A stretch of DNA of 64,000 bases from JABWCE01 sp964355045 (lineage in GTDB: Bacteria > Bacteroidota > Bacteroidia > NS11-12g > UBA9320): the NCBI GenBank assembly GCA_964355045.1, contig CAYHCM010000004.1, positions 4,077 to 68,076 of the forward strand, in the 5' to 3' direction. Position numbers and translations under genes: made by a program. Numbering within the stretch: the stretch's first letter is position 1; every line of letters begins with the position of its first letter. Under the pieces are notes generated by a model. That model saw only the letters and a program-made list of their open reading frames with translations. It searched no databases and was not told where the DNA came from. Below, in pieces: positions 33,257-43,162 of this stretch.

Positions 33257-33688
33257 ATGAAAACATCAAGCAAATTTTTAATACTAATAGCAGGCCTGTT
33301 GGCCTTAACCCTTCAAAATTGTCAGAATTGCGACGATTGCTCAATTACCCCTGCACCAAAACAGGTTAGCGTGGTAAACAGTTCAGGAAAAGATTTGATG
33401 TTCGGAGCCTCCCCGGTTTATAATCCTGATAATATTGTTATAAAAAATAATTTGGGTGAAACCGTTGAATTCTTCGCTAATGCATCTAATACAAGCCTGG
33501 ATTTTACTTTTACAACATCAGCCAATACCTATTTTATTAAATTGAATACAACAGATACCGATACCATTTTGTTTGGATATGGCAAAGACAAACACATTGA
33601 TTGCTGCAATGAATTTGATGTAACGGCATCAACTACTGTCAACGGTAAATCGGTGAGTAATGATGATAAAATTACGATTGTAAAATAA
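33257..33688 (+). CDS. Small lipoprotein, unknown
   Basis: 143 aa. Lipoprotein signal (MKTSSKFLILIAGLLALTLQN-C) followed by a Cys-rich start (CQNCDDCS) and a beta-rich domain containing another CC pair (HIDCCNEF). Not recognised. Convergent with uvrC. Confidence 0.65.
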   Translation: MKTSSKFLILIAGLLALTLQNCQNCDDCSITPAPKQVSVVNSSGKDLMFGASPVYNPDNIVIKNNLGETVEFFANASNTSLDFTFTTSANTYFIKLNTTDTDTILFGYGKDKHIDCCNEFDVTASTTVNGKSVSNDDKITIVK

Positions 33689-33707
33689 GAACAGAATTTG
33701 CAAATTC

Positions 33708-35504
33708 TTAGCTTGAAAAATACTCCATCAAAACTTTTGCCCTCACTTTTCCAACTACTTTTTCCAAAGCTTCTACTGATTGCATTTTCAAATTTTTAAT
33801 ACTTTTGAAATTCTTTAATAAAAGTTTGGCGGTTTCTTCACCTATACCTTTTATTTGGGTTAGTTCGGTGCCAAGGCTGCCTTTACTGCGGCGGTTGCGG
33901 TGGTTGATAATTCCAAAGCGATGGGCTTCATCACGCAGTTGCTGAATTATTTTTAAGGTCTCCGATTTTTTATCAATGTAAAGGGGGAGGGGGTCTTCAG
34001 GATAATAGAGTTCTTCCAACCGTTTGGCAATGCCGATGACGGCAAATTTTCCATAAACCCCAACCTGTTTCATGGCTTCCACCGATACACTCAATTGGCC
34101 TTTTCCTCCGTCAATAATCACCAAATCGGGGAGGGGTTGGTTTTCATCCAACAGCCTTTTGTAGCGGCGGGTTATCACTTCGTACATAGTGGCAAAATCA
34201 TCGGGTCCAACAACAGTTTTAACATTAAAAATGCGATATTCTTTTTTGGATGGTTTGCCATCTCTGAAAACCACACAGGTCGAAACGGGGTAATTTCCCT
34301 GAATATTAGAATTATCAAAACACTCAATATATTTGGGCTGTACTTTTAATTTCAAATCCTGCTGCATTTGATCCATCAGGCGATTTATTCTCAGTTCCGG
34401 GTCCAGTTTATCGTATTGTTCCAGTTTTTCTTTTTTGAAATGAAGCAAATTGACCATGCTAATTTCTAAAAGTTTTAATCTGTCGCCGGCTTTGGGCATT
34501 GTATATTTAAGAGATTCATCCTTAATTTCAATTGCTATTGGAATAATTACTTCTTTGGCAGTACTTCTGTATCGGTCGCGAAGTTCTACGATGGCATGTT
34601 CCAAAATTTCATTATCGGTTTCGTCTAATACTTTTCGGTATTCAATAGTTTGCGTTTGGATAATCATTCCATTCACAATTTTAAGATAATTTACAAAGGC
34701 AAATTGTTGGGAGCTACTTATATTAAAAACATCTACATTCGTAATAGTAATACTTACGACCGTAGTTTTTCCCTGATAATTTTCAAGTTTTTCCAATTTA
34801 TTTTTAAACAGTGCAGCTTGTTCAAAATGCATAGACCTGGAGGCCTCACCCATTTTTTGCTTTAAATGATTTTTAACTTCTCCCAGATTCCCACGCAAAA
34901 TATTTTTAATACTTTTAATGGATTCCATGTATTCTTTCTCGGTTTCATATCCTTCGCAAGCCCCGCGGCAATTGCCAATCTGGTATTCCAAACACACCTT
35001 AAATTTATGAGCATCAATATTTTTTTCACTCAATACATAATTGCAATTTCGGATAGGGTAGAGGCGCTTTACCAAATCTAAAACAATATGCATAATATAG
35101 GGTGACGAAAAAGGACCAAAATATTCAGAACCATCTTTTACAGGGTTTCGCATGGCATATACTTTTGGAAACCGTTCGTTGGTAATGCGGATAACCGGAA
35201 ACGATTTATCATCTTTGAGGCTGATATTATAGCGTGGCCGGTATTCTTTTATTAGGCTGTTTTCCAATAGCAGAGCGTCAATCTCGGTTTTTACAACCAT
35301 AAATTCTATTTGATTAATTTTAGAAACAAGAACCTCGGTTTTGCGGTTTTCGAAATATTGTTTCGTAAAATAACTGCTGACTCTTTTTTTTAAATTTTTG
35401 GCTTTGCCGATATAAAGAATAGAACCCGTATTATCAAAATACTTATAAATTCCCGGCAGGTCGGGGAGGTTGGTGATGATTTCTTTGAGGGATTCGGGTT
35501 TCAA
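33708..35504 (-). CDS. uvrC: Excinuclease ABC subunit C
   Basis: 598 aa from a TTG at 35504 (LKPESLKEIITNLPDLPGIYKYF). The frame runs on to an ATG at 35579, but that part translates the word-like intergenic repeat, so TTG is preferred. GIY-YIG nuclease domain PGIYKYFDNTGSILYIGKAKNLKKRV, UVR motif near the middle, RNase H-like UvrC domain (IECFDNSNIQGNYPVSTCVVF, LPDLVIIDGGKGQLS), helix-hairpin-helix at the end (LTQIKGIGEETAKLLLKNFKS). Makes both incisions in nucleotide excision repair. Confidence 0.95.
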   Translation of the reverse strand: MKPESLKEIITNLPDLPGIYKYFDNTGSILYIGKAKNLKKRVSSYFTKQYFENRKTEVLVSKINQIEFMVVKTEIDALLLENSLIKEYRPRYNISLKDDKSFPVIRITNERFPKVYAMRNPVKDGSEYFGPFSSPYIMHIVLDLVKRLYPIRNCNYVLSEKNIDAHKFKVCLEYQIGNCRGACEGYETEKEYMESIKSIKNILRGNLGEVKNHLKQKMGEASRSMHFEQAALFKNKLEKLENYQGKTTVVSITITNVDVFNISSSQQFAFVNYLKIVNGMIIQTQTIEYRKVLDETDNEILEHAIVELRDRYRSTAKEVIIPIAIEIKDESLKYTMPKAGDRLKLLEISMVNLLHFKKEKLEQYDKLDPELRINRLMDQMQQDLKLKVQPKYIECFDNSNIQGNYPVSTCVVFRDGKPSKKEYRIFNVKTVVGPDDFATMYEVITRRYKRLLDENQPLPDLVIIDGGKGQLSVSVEAMKQVGVYGKFAVIGIAKRLEELYYPEDPLPLYIDKKSETLKIIQQLRDEAHRFGIINHRNRRSKGSLGTELTQIKGIGEETAKLLLKNFKSIKNLKMQSVEALEKVVGKVRAKVLMEYFSS

Positions 35505-35683
35505 TGAAGGGGAAATTTGAAATTGGAAAATTGAAATTTTAGTTCTGTCACAAATGTCTATTCTGCCACCAAAACACAAAAATCACAAAATTTTGCTAAA
35601 ATTATTATTTTTGCATTTAAGCGTTAGGGCATGGACACCATACCAATTTCAAAACAGATAACTTTTATTCTTAGCATTAAAAT

Positions 35684-35836
35684 CGACAGATTCACAGATT
35701 AAAAATTTTTTCAGATTAAATCAGATTAAAAAATAGTTCCTATTTTTTGTCGTAAAAGTATTTTTCACAATGACAAATTTTAATTTGTCCTATCTGATTT
35801 AATCCCTTGTTAATTTTTAATCTGAGAATCTGTGGC
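35684..35836. repeat. Long inverted repeat (CACAGATTAAAAATT family), copy 1
   Basis: Left arm GACAGATTCACAGATTAAAA and right arm complement CCACAGATTCTCAGATTAAA, with further paired words (GATTAAATCAGAT) and an inner palindrome GACAAATTTTAATTTGTC at 35772. It fills much of the 360-base spacer between uvrC and frr; no gene is seen there. A close copy lies at 50867-51022. Confidence 0.88.
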
Positions 35837-35942
35837 ATAATTTAGTTATTTGGTAGGTTTTTGGTTTATCAATATGTTGTCTCCCAATGGTGAGATTAAA
35901 CTTGGATCTTAATTTTTGTAATTTGGAATTTGGAATTTCCAA

Positions 35943-36503
35943 TCAGACCGTCATAATATCCTTCTCCTTTTCCACCACCAATTCATCTACTTTTTTTATA
36001 AAACTATCTGTTATTTTTTGAATATCCGCTTCGCCATCTTTGGCCAAATCTTCACTCAGGCCTTCTTTTTGAAGTTTTTTTATTTTTTCGATACTGTCTT
36101 TGCGGATATTTCGAATGGCAATTTTTGAAGTTTCCGCCTCATGTTTTACCTGTTTTACCAATCCAATTCTGCGCTCTTCGGTTAAGGGAGGAACGGCAAT
36201 CATTATAATGGTTCCGTCATTTTGTGGATTTAACCCTAAGTTGGCGGCCATTATTGCTTTTTCTATCACCGGTATCATTGTTTTTTCCCATGGCTGAACC
36301 ACCAATGAACGAGCATCGGGCGTATTTACATTGGCTATTTGATTTAGAGGAACAATTGAGCCATAATATTCTACCATTACTCCGTCCAATACCGAAGGCA
36401 TGGCTTTTCCGGCGCGTAATCTTGAAAACTCGATGCGGGCATGTTCAATGGATTTCTCCATGTGCTCACGGGTGTAGTTAGCTATTTCTTTAAGGTCGCT
36501 CAT
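35943..36503 (-). CDS. frr: Ribosome recycling factor
   Basis: 186 aa. Helical domain MEKSIEHARIEFSRLRAGKAMPSVLDGVMVEYYGSIVPLNQIANV and the C-terminal helix (RNIRKDSIEKIKKLQKEGLSEDLAKDGEADIQKITDSFIKKVD) are standard RRF. Acts with EF-G to split post-termination ribosomes. A TATTTTTG box lies 16 bases before the ATG. Confidence 0.97.
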   Translation of the reverse strand: MSDLKEIANYTREHMEKSIEHARIEFSRLRAGKAMPSVLDGVMVEYYGSIVPLNQIANVNTPDARSLVVQPWEKTMIPVIEKAIMAANLGLNPQNDGTIIMIAVPPLTEERRIGLVKQVKHEAETSKIAIRNIRKDSIEKIKKLQKEGLSEDLAKDGEADIQKITDSFIKKVDELVVEKEKDIMTV

Positions 36504-36519
36504 AGTTTAAAATTTTTGA

Positions 36520-36527
36520 CAAAAATA
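36520..36527 (-). promoter_or_regulatory. Bacteroidota -7 box (TATTTTTG) of frr
   Basis: TATTTTTG on the minus strand, 16 bases before the frr ATG. Confidence 0.55.
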
Positions 36528-36719
36528 AAGACAAACCTTTCATAAATTACAAAATTCAATTATCAAATAACAAATAAATTACAAAAGTCAATAATCAAAT
36601 TGCAAATCGCAGATTCATCATTACCAAAGTTTAAGAATAAAAATATATTAAATGATAAATAAATTCCAATTATCAAATAACAATATTATTACAAAACGAA
36701 TATTTGGGGTAAATATCAT

Positions 36720-37697
36720 TCAATAATTCAACTGCACACTTATCAAACCCAAAATGAGTACAATAAACAAAAGATTTTTAAACCAGTCTATGCCCTTGTC
36801 GTCCTGAAAATAATTGGTGGCAAATACTGTAATTGGAATAACAGCTAATGCCATATTGTGCCAAAGATTTAATTCCTGAACCAGAACTACCAAAATGCCT
36901 GCCAGCCAAAGCAAGATAAATACACCGGCAAACCGTCGCGATTTATTACTGATTTTAGTACTCTTAAACTGAAAATGAAAAAAGGAAATTACAGAAAGGG
37001 CGGTCAAAATAATAAGAAGAAGATAGAACCTTTCCTGCCAGTGGTTGAAATTAAATCCTAAATTAATGGGTGTGAAGGTAAAAAATGACCAGAATATTGT
37101 CAATTGTCCAATCAAATAATAAATACTTGCTGTAATAAACATGACCATAAATACCGAAAGCCCCATAATAACAATACTGTTGGTACTGAAAGAGTAAATA
37201 ATAAGTATTCCTATTAAAATAAATGGAAAATAATATATAGCCTCCTTACTTAGCAATAATGAAATACCTATAAGCGTACCAATATCAAGAAATAGCATGC
37301 CCGGATTTTTTCCAATTTCCTGCAATCTCAGCATCCTGTCAATTATTAAAAGTAAAAAAAAATTAAGAAAAGAGGCTGGATTTAAATAAAACTGTTCATT
37401 GTAAACCCCTGCCAACATTACATAAATAATAAATGGAAAGAACGATCGTTCCTTTATTACTTTATGATAATGGAGAAAATAAGTAAGAATACCGGCCTGC
37501 AAAAGTATAAAAGCCAATCCCAATACAATATCAAGATTTGGTATATGAGAGACCGTAAGTTTTAAAGAAGAAAATAAAGGTGTATAGGTTATTTGTGGAA
37601 AATCGGGAACAGGTTCAAAAAATATTTTCGACAAAATAAGAATAAACAACCCGATAATAATTCCTCCCAGGCTCTTGTTTCTTATACTCTGTATCAT
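36720..37697 (-). CDS. Polytopic membrane protein (DUF6427-like)
   Basis: 325 aa with about ten TM helices. Layout (short N-terminus, Y-N-E-Q-F after the third helix: MLAGVYNEQFYLNP; then LFLDIGTLIGISLLLSKEAIYYFPFI) matches a Bacteroidota-specific family of unknown function. Its start overlaps the stop of the upstream secreted protein by 4 bases, so the two are probably made together. Confidence 0.7.
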   Translation of the reverse strand: MIQSIRNKSLGGIIIGLFILILSKIFFEPVPDFPQITYTPLFSSLKLTVSHIPNLDIVLGLAFILLQAGILTYFLHYHKVIKERSFFPFIIYVMLAGVYNEQFYLNPASFLNFFLLLIIDRMLRLQEIGKNPGMLFLDIGTLIGISLLLSKEAIYYFPFILIGILIIYSFSTNSIVIMGLSVFMVMFITASIYYLIGQLTIFWSFFTFTPINLGFNFNHWQERFYLLLIILTALSVISFFHFQFKSTKISNKSRRFAGVFILLWLAGILVVLVQELNLWHNMALAVIPITVFATNYFQDDKGIDWFKNLLFIVLILGLISVQLNY

Positions 37698-39145
37698 GGC
37701 TTAAACGAAATTTTTAATAGGGCAAACTTACGGTCTTTTAATACAGGAACAATAATTTTATCAGATGCAATTTGGCTGCCTTCACCCGGAATAATAAACG
37801 CATTCATTTCATCGCCTTTGGCTATAATTTTTATTTCTTTTTGCCCACCCGTCAAAAAATTGGCCATTACAATATCTCCACCGGTAGCTATAGGATCGTT
37901 ATAGATAATATTGATTGAATAAGGAGATGCTGATATAAAAACAGACCCAAGTATCCCGCCATCATTTACCGTATTTTGATTTTTGGTGACATAATTTTCC
38001 CAGGAAAGTTTGCCGATACTATCAAAATTTTGAATTAAAACATTTTCAAAGGTGTAAATATTTTTGCCTTGCGATGAGGGCACACCATTTATTATCATTA
38101 CATCCTGATCTTTTTGGGTATAAGTATTTTCACATATTTTTATATAACCTCCGTCTGTTCGGCAAATTACCTTTAACGGCTGATAAGTAAACGGTAAAAA
38201 ACCATTATGAGCCTTGGCTTCGCCGGTCAGTTCTTTTAAAATAGGCTGTGAAAAAGGTTGCTTAATAAGCTTTTCAGTATCGTGTTGCAAATTTTTCCAT
38301 TGATATGAAAAATTTCCTTCAAAGGCATTTTCTTCCGAAGAGGTATAAAAACCTGAAACCCCTTTTAAATCTTTAAAAAAATTATAGAAAAGTAGCGGCA
38401 GTTCCAAACTATGGGTAGAATCAAGAACCGGTTTAATAAAATTACTGTCGCCCGATTGTTCAATCAGAGTAAGGTGCAATTGGTTATATTTATTTTTTTT
38501 AGAAATGGCCAACAAGGTATATTGTAGATTTTTGTCAATTACCAAATCGCTTATTGTTTCTAAATTAAGGCTTGATTTTAACATAAATTGTCCCTTTGTA
38601 TTCACTTCTAATTTTGAATTCATTGTGGAATATCGGCAAAGAATATTTTTTGAACCATTCAATTCATGGTTGAAAATAAAATAATTTTGATGATCAAAAG
38701 ATGGTTTAATAATAAATTCAGGCTCAAAATTCCATTCGGTAACTTTGAATTGTAAAATGGTCGTTTCAGGTATCATGGTTTCAAAACTTCCGTTAAGACA
38801 AGTTGCTATAATTTTATAGGAATTACTTTTTTTATCAAACACCTGTTTTATGAGCAATAAGCCAGTTTCATTGATATCGCAATAAAGTATCCGTGTGTTT
38901 TTCAATAAATAACTTTTACTGCTTTCAAAGCCCAAATTGTGCCTGTACCGTTCTAAAACTACAAACTTCGAAAGAAATTTATTGCGATGCCGCAAAACAT
39001 AAATGCCCGATTCATCTTCGCCTATTATGGTTGTAAAAATTGAATTTCCCCTGAGTTTTTGAGTATTGCTCCATTCCAGGGTTTGGGCTGATGCCGATAG
39101 GCCAAGCATAATAAAAAGACCCAAGTTCCAAATTCCAAATCTCAA
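37694..39145 (-). CDS. Secreted protein of unknown function, start within word-like repeat
   Basis: 483 aa from a TTG at 39145, giving signal peptide MRFGIWNLGLFIMLGLSASA-Q. The upstream DNA (AATTTGGAACTTGG words) is the word-like intergenic repeat, and this repeat encodes the first part of the signal sequence. The first ATG (M42 of the longest frame) would be too short. The mature protein is beta-rich with regularly spaced strands (propeller-like); family not recognised. Upstream partner of a DUF6427-like membrane protein. Confidence 0.6.
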   Translation of the reverse strand: MRFGIWNLGLFIMLGLSASAQTLEWSNTQKLRGNSIFTTIIGEDESGIYVLRHRNKFLSKFVVLERYRHNLGFESSKSYLLKNTRILYCDINETGLLLIKQVFDKKSNSYKIIATCLNGSFETMIPETTILQFKVTEWNFEPEFIIKPSFDHQNYFIFNHELNGSKNILCRYSTMNSKLEVNTKGQFMLKSSLNLETISDLVIDKNLQYTLLAISKKNKYNQLHLTLIEQSGDSNFIKPVLDSTHSLELPLLFYNFFKDLKGVSGFYTSSEENAFEGNFSYQWKNLQHDTEKLIKQPFSQPILKELTGEAKAHNGFLPFTYQPLKVICRTDGGYIKICENTYTQKDQDVMIINGVPSSQGKNIYTFENVLIQNFDSIGKLSWENYVTKNQNTVNDGGILGSVFISASPYSINIIYNDPIATGGDIVMANFLTGGQKEIKIIAKGDEMNAFIIPGEGSQIASDKIIVPVLKDRKFALLKISFKP

Positions 39146-39182
39146 GTTCCAAGGGCTTCCAGCCAAACCTTTTTGAAATTTG

Positions 39183-39199
39183 ATCCGCCGCAGGCGGAT
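39183..39199. repeat. Palindrome ATCCGCC-GCA-GGCGGAT
   Basis: A perfect 7-bp inverted repeat with a 3-base centre, in the word-like region between the secreted protein and the permease. GC-rich against an AT-rich surround, similar to REP elements. Confidence 0.6.
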
Positions 39200-39320
39200 T
39201 GAAAATCGAAATTTGAAACTTGAAATTTGCACTTTTGGAATTTTGAATTTTGAATTTTTACTTTAACCTTTTTACTTTAACCTTTATACTTTTTTTACTT
39301 TAACCTTTTAACTTTGGGCC

Positions 39321-40829
39321 TTAAACCTTAATTCTCCGGCTTCGTTTAATAAAAAAATAGGATAAAATACCAAGCCCGATAATGGCAATGGCAAAACGGC
39401 TTGTTTCCCATTTGGCTATGAGTAAATCAATTGAAATAGCACCTGCCAACACAATGTACAAAATTGGCAAAACCGGATAGAACAAGGTTTTATAAGGCCG
39501 TTCGGCATCCGGGCGTTTGCGTCGTAAAACAATAATTCCTCCAATAGTTACCACATAAAAAAGCAAAGAGGCAAATGTTACATAATCTAATAAAGCATTA
39601 TACGAACCGCTCAGGCAAAGCAAACTTGCCCAAACTCCCTGCATAATAATGGCATTCCCGGGAACGCTTCTTTTATTTAAAGTTCCTGCATCTTTAAAAA
39701 ACAATTTATCTTTGGCCATGGCATAATACAATCTCGCTCCGGCCATTATCAGGCCATTGTTGCATCCAAAGGTAGAAACCATAATCATTACTGCCATCAT
39801 AATAACGGCAGCACTGCCAAATATAACCTCGGCTGCTGCTGCGCCAATTCTTCCCTCTTCAGCCCACATGGCGCCTCGTGCAAGGGCTGTTACACCATCC
39901 GGATTTCCATCTACAGGCAGCAACATAAAATAAGCAACATTGGCCATAAAATATAGCAATACCACAATACCGGTGCCTATCATCAGGCTGTACGGAATAT
40001 TTCGTTGCGGGTTTTTTACTTCACCTGCGGTATAGGTAATATTGTTCCAGGCATCACAACTGAATAAGGAACCAACCATGGCTATCCCAATCACAATAAC
40101 CAACTGCCCGCCTTGTAACGTTTCTTTACTAATTCCTCCGATTTTAGAAAATGTTGTGGTTCGGGCATCCCAAAATTGCGACCAGTTATAAGCAAAAGCA
40201 TCGCTGTTAATTCCAACATATATACCGGCGATAATTAAAAAAAGTAAGGATCCTATTTTGGCCACTGTAAAAATGCCCTGAACAATTTTGGCATTTTTTA
40301 CACCCATCAAATTATTAACCGATAAAAGACCAATCAATAAAACCCCCACAAACTGTTGCGATGTGATTCCGACGTAATTAAACCAAACTGCCGATGGATT
40401 GCTGCTTGTAAAATCCCTGATTTGAAAACTTAAATCCCATAAAATATTTGTATTGCTAATCCATGGAAAAATAACCCCCGAAAACTTGGCAAACGCAATA
40501 GCCACCGCAGCTATAACTCCCGTTTGAACCACAAAAAAAGTAATTAGCCCAAATACAAAACCGGTTCCTTTTCCGTATGCCTCGGTCAAATACACATATT
40601 GCCCACCGGCTTTAGGAAACATACCGGCCAATTCGCCATACCCCAAAGCTGCCATCAAAGTAAGCACCCCGGTCAAAAGCCAAACAACCAATATCCAGCC
40701 GGGGGAGCCCAATTGTTGCGACATGGAGGCCGTTACAATAAAAATACCCGACCCTATCATTGAGCCGGCCACCAGCATACTGCTGTCGAACAATCCTAAT
40801 TCTTTTTTAAATCCTGTAGTTTCTGCCAT
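39321..40829 (-). CDS. APC-family amino acid permease
   Basis: 502 aa from ATG 40829 (MAETTGFKKELGLFD; another ATG is 7 codons earlier). Twelve TM helices. The first has SSMLVAGSMIGSGIFIV, the unwound substrate-binding GSGIF of APC transporters, and ALGYGELAGMFPKAGGQYVYL follows. Transports amino acids; specificity not evident. Monocistronic. Confidence 0.92.
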   Translation of the reverse strand: MAETTGFKKELGLFDSSMLVAGSMIGSGIFIVTASMSQQLGSPGWILVVWLLTGVLTLMAALGYGELAGMFPKAGGQYVYLTEAYGKGTGFVFGLITFFVVQTGVIAAVAIAFAKFSGVIFPWISNTNILWDLSFQIRDFTSSNPSAVWFNYVGITSQQFVGVLLIGLLSVNNLMGVKNAKIVQGIFTVAKIGSLLFLIIAGIYVGINSDAFAYNWSQFWDARTTTFSKIGGISKETLQGGQLVIVIGIAMVGSLFSCDAWNNITYTAGEVKNPQRNIPYSLMIGTGIVVLLYFMANVAYFMLLPVDGNPDGVTALARGAMWAEEGRIGAAAAEVIFGSAAVIMMAVMIMVSTFGCNNGLIMAGARLYYAMAKDKLFFKDAGTLNKRSVPGNAIIMQGVWASLLCLSGSYNALLDYVTFASLLFYVVTIGGIIVLRRKRPDAERPYKTLFYPVLPILYIVLAGAISIDLLIAKWETSRFAIAIIGLGILSYFFIKRSRRIKV

Positions 40830-41042
40830 AATTTTAGATTGGTCAAACATAGTACATTTTGGAACAAAAAATTAATTAGAAATTTTATGATTCGGCATCA
40901 GGGTATATTTACCAATTGAGGGTATCTTCCCTTTGGTAAAAAAACCTGCGTGACTTCGTGGTCGTGATAATATCTTTATAATTTTTATTGGCTGGTATCC
41001 ACCAAAAGCTACTCAAAATATACATTCCTGATACACCCAAAA

Positions 41043-41073
41043 AAAGGGGCGATTTCAAAATCGCCCCTTTTTC
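41043..41073 (-). terminator. Terminator GGGGCGATTT...AAATCGCCCC
   Basis: A perfect stem GGGGCGATTT/AAATCGCCCC with 2-base loop flanked by A and T tracts on either side, 20 bases after the Omp28-like stop. Works on the minus strand, possibly both. Confidence 0.85.
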
Positions 41074-41092
41074 CTTTGATTTTAATAGTTAC

Positions 41093-42319
41093 TTATTTAA
41101 TGGTAACGGGTATTTTTATACCTGTTAATATGTTTGTTTTGTTTTGTGAAACGAAAATTACCACTTCGCAATTTTCTATTACTACATTTCCCCCACCCGG
41201 AGGTATTATTGATCCATTATAATCTGCCGGAACAATATATATAAAGGTCTTCGTATATTTAGAGCCTTTTAATGTTTTTGCCGCTGGAATAATGTCTCCC
41301 CATTGGCTTGTCAACAAATACCTGAGAACATGATTTTGCTCATAATTGTTAGCATCCGGGGTACCACCACTTTGCTTTGAAAAAAGTTTATTCTGAAGCA
41401 AAGCAACATTTACATTGTTCTGAACTAATTCGTCACCGGTATAATACAAATCCACTTTAACTGTTAGTTCTCTTGTTACACTATTAAAGGTTGCTCTGGA
41501 ACCAATGTTTACAGGAGATGTCAAGGTAATAACTTTAGCCACTGCCTTTACCCACTGACCTCTATCCATAGTCATATTACTACGCGAAATATCCATTGCA
41601 TTTACGCCTAAGCTTAAACAAGTCATTCTGCTTATGGTTCCGGCAGGATATCCGGCAGGGTTTGCCTGATCATGAATGGCTTTGCCACCAGTAGAAGTAA
41701 AATTAGCCCAGCCTGCGGCAGGGGTAGCATAGCCACCTGAGTGGTTGCCAATAATAATGAACCTACCGGGGTTTGCATCTTCAATAGCCTTGGCTCTTAA
41801 GTGTCCATCGGGGCAATAACCGCATCGAACGCCGGTAAAATCTTCTAAAATTGCATTTCTATTCATTGTTATAGTTGGAGCAGTATTTTCGTCAGCTAAT
41901 TTTATAGTTGTTATTTTTACTTCATCGCCATATGCTGTGCCTTGCGTATTTGTTGCATATGCCCTGTAGTAATAGGTGGTGTTTTCCTCCAAAATAGAAA
42001 TACTGCCTGAAAAAATTCCAAGGCCTTTACCTATGGCAATTTTGTTATCTACAATAGTCGGTTTGGAGATTTTGCTAAAACAAAAACCTCTTTCAATTAC
42101 ATCTGATTTACCTGCTAAAGTAACTTCACCATTGGCAGTAGTACTAAGAGCAAAAATTTCGACATCAGCAGAAGTTATTACAGTTGGAAGTCCTGTTACT
42201 GCAACAGGAACATTCTCTTTGTTTTCATCTTTACAGGCATCAAATAGAATACCTACAGTTGCAAGAACTACAATCAGCAGGCCGAGGGAATGGATTTTTT
42301 TGATTAGATTATTTTTCAT
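41093..42319 (-). CDS. Omp28-related lipoprotein
   Basis: 408 aa. Lipoprotein signal (LGLLIVVLATVGILFDA-C). An N-terminal Fn3-like domain (GLPTVITSADVEIFALSTTANGEV, RGFCFSK) is followed by a thioredoxin-like Omp28 domain with AILEDFTGVRCGYCPDGH (CxxC) and IIGNHSGGYATP. Omp28 proteins are surface-exposed in Bacteroidota. Own promoter TACATTTG and terminator. Confidence 0.88.
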   Translation of the reverse strand: MKNNLIKKIHSLGLLIVVLATVGILFDACKDENKENVPVAVTGLPTVITSADVEIFALSTTANGEVTLAGKSDVIERGFCFSKISKPTIVDNKIAIGKGLGIFSGSISILEENTTYYYRAYATNTQGTAYGDEVKITTIKLADENTAPTITMNRNAILEDFTGVRCGYCPDGHLRAKAIEDANPGRFIIIGNHSGGYATPAAGWANFTSTGGKAIHDQANPAGYPAGTISRMTCLSLGVNAMDISRSNMTMDRGQWVKAVAKVITLTSPVNIGSRATFNSVTRELTVKVDLYYTGDELVQNNVNVALLQNKLFSKQSGGTPDANNYEQNHVLRYLLTSQWGDIIPAAKTLKGSKYTKTFIYIVPADYNGSIIPPGGGNVVIENCEVVIFVSQNKTNILTGIKIPVTIK

Positions 42320-42338
42320 GGTTTATTTTATTTGAAGG

Positions 42339-42346
42339 CAAATGTA
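42339..42346 (-). promoter_or_regulatory. Bacteroidota -7 box (TACATTTG)
   Basis: TACATTTG on the minus strand, 19 bases before the Omp28-like ATG. Confidence 0.55.
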
Positions 42347-42654
42347 ATCAGGCTTATCAAATTAGCAATGAAAGTTTTGTCATATTTGAGTTAGAGGTTT
42401 CTATTGACTCATTTCAATGATGGAAACTCATGAAAAGTGCAGAAGCCGCATTGGTTATCTGCCGATTAATAATTTCCCTTGCTCCCTCATATTAATTCCA
42501 ACCCACCGGAATATTTTCTTCAGGTAAATGTTTTAAACTAACGGATATTTTTATTATCGGTTGGTACGCCAAAAGATTAGCGAAATATTCCGCATTAATC
42601 GGTAAATCAGAATTTAATTAGGATTGAATATCGGTAGAAAAAAATTTCTTCACC
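42347..42654. other. Intergenic, nothing recognised
   Basis: Three hundred bases between the Omp28 promoter and the DinB stop. No ORF with support, repeat, or hairpin of note was seen on either strand. Confidence 0.6.
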
Positions 42655-43146
42655 TCACCCATTAATCAGAAATTTTGTAAAATCGGTATTTGGTGGATTT
42701 TCCAAACCCAACATACGCCCCATAGTTATGAGCTGGCCCCGGTGATACGTGCTGTGATTAACCACATGTTGAATAAAAACATAACACGGCGTAGTTCCTT
42801 TTAGCCAAGGTTTATCAATACTGTAGAGTGCCTCCAAATCCGATTTATTCATCGAACATACAAAGGTTTCCAAATCCTGCGATTGTTTTTGAAAGCCGTA
42901 AAAAAAAGCAATCTCATTTTCCTCAAAGTCCTTTCTGAATTTTTCCAATTCCTTTTTTTCCAAAAACGAAAGCCAAAATCGTTCGGCATCCCAAATATGA
43001 AGCATAGTAGATTTTAATGTTGAAAAACTGGATGGTATTTTTTGGGTTAATAATTCAGGTTCGGCATGTTGCAGCCATTCTGCAATCTGAATATTAGCCC
43101 GGGTATTGTATTTAGTAAGATCTTGAAATATTTTTACAAAATTCAT
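42655..43146 (-). CDS. DinB family protein
   Basis: 163 aa four-helix bundle. Metal-binding histidines of the DinB/YfiT fold are seen at STMLHIWDAERFW, FIQHVVNHSTYHRGQLITMGRMLG (HVVNHxxYHRGQ). Function unknown; members include thiol transferases. Begins 16 bases after the CAP-domain gene and is likely co-transcribed. Confidence 0.9.
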   Translation of the reverse strand: MNFVKIFQDLTKYNTRANIQIAEWLQHAEPELLTQKIPSSFSTLKSTMLHIWDAERFWLSFLEKKELEKFRKDFEENEIAFFYGFQKQSQDLETFVCSMNKSDLEALYSIDKPWLKGTTPCYVFIQHVVNHSTYHRGQLITMGRMLGLENPPNTDFTKFLING

Positions 43147-43162
43147 TTTATGAAATACATTG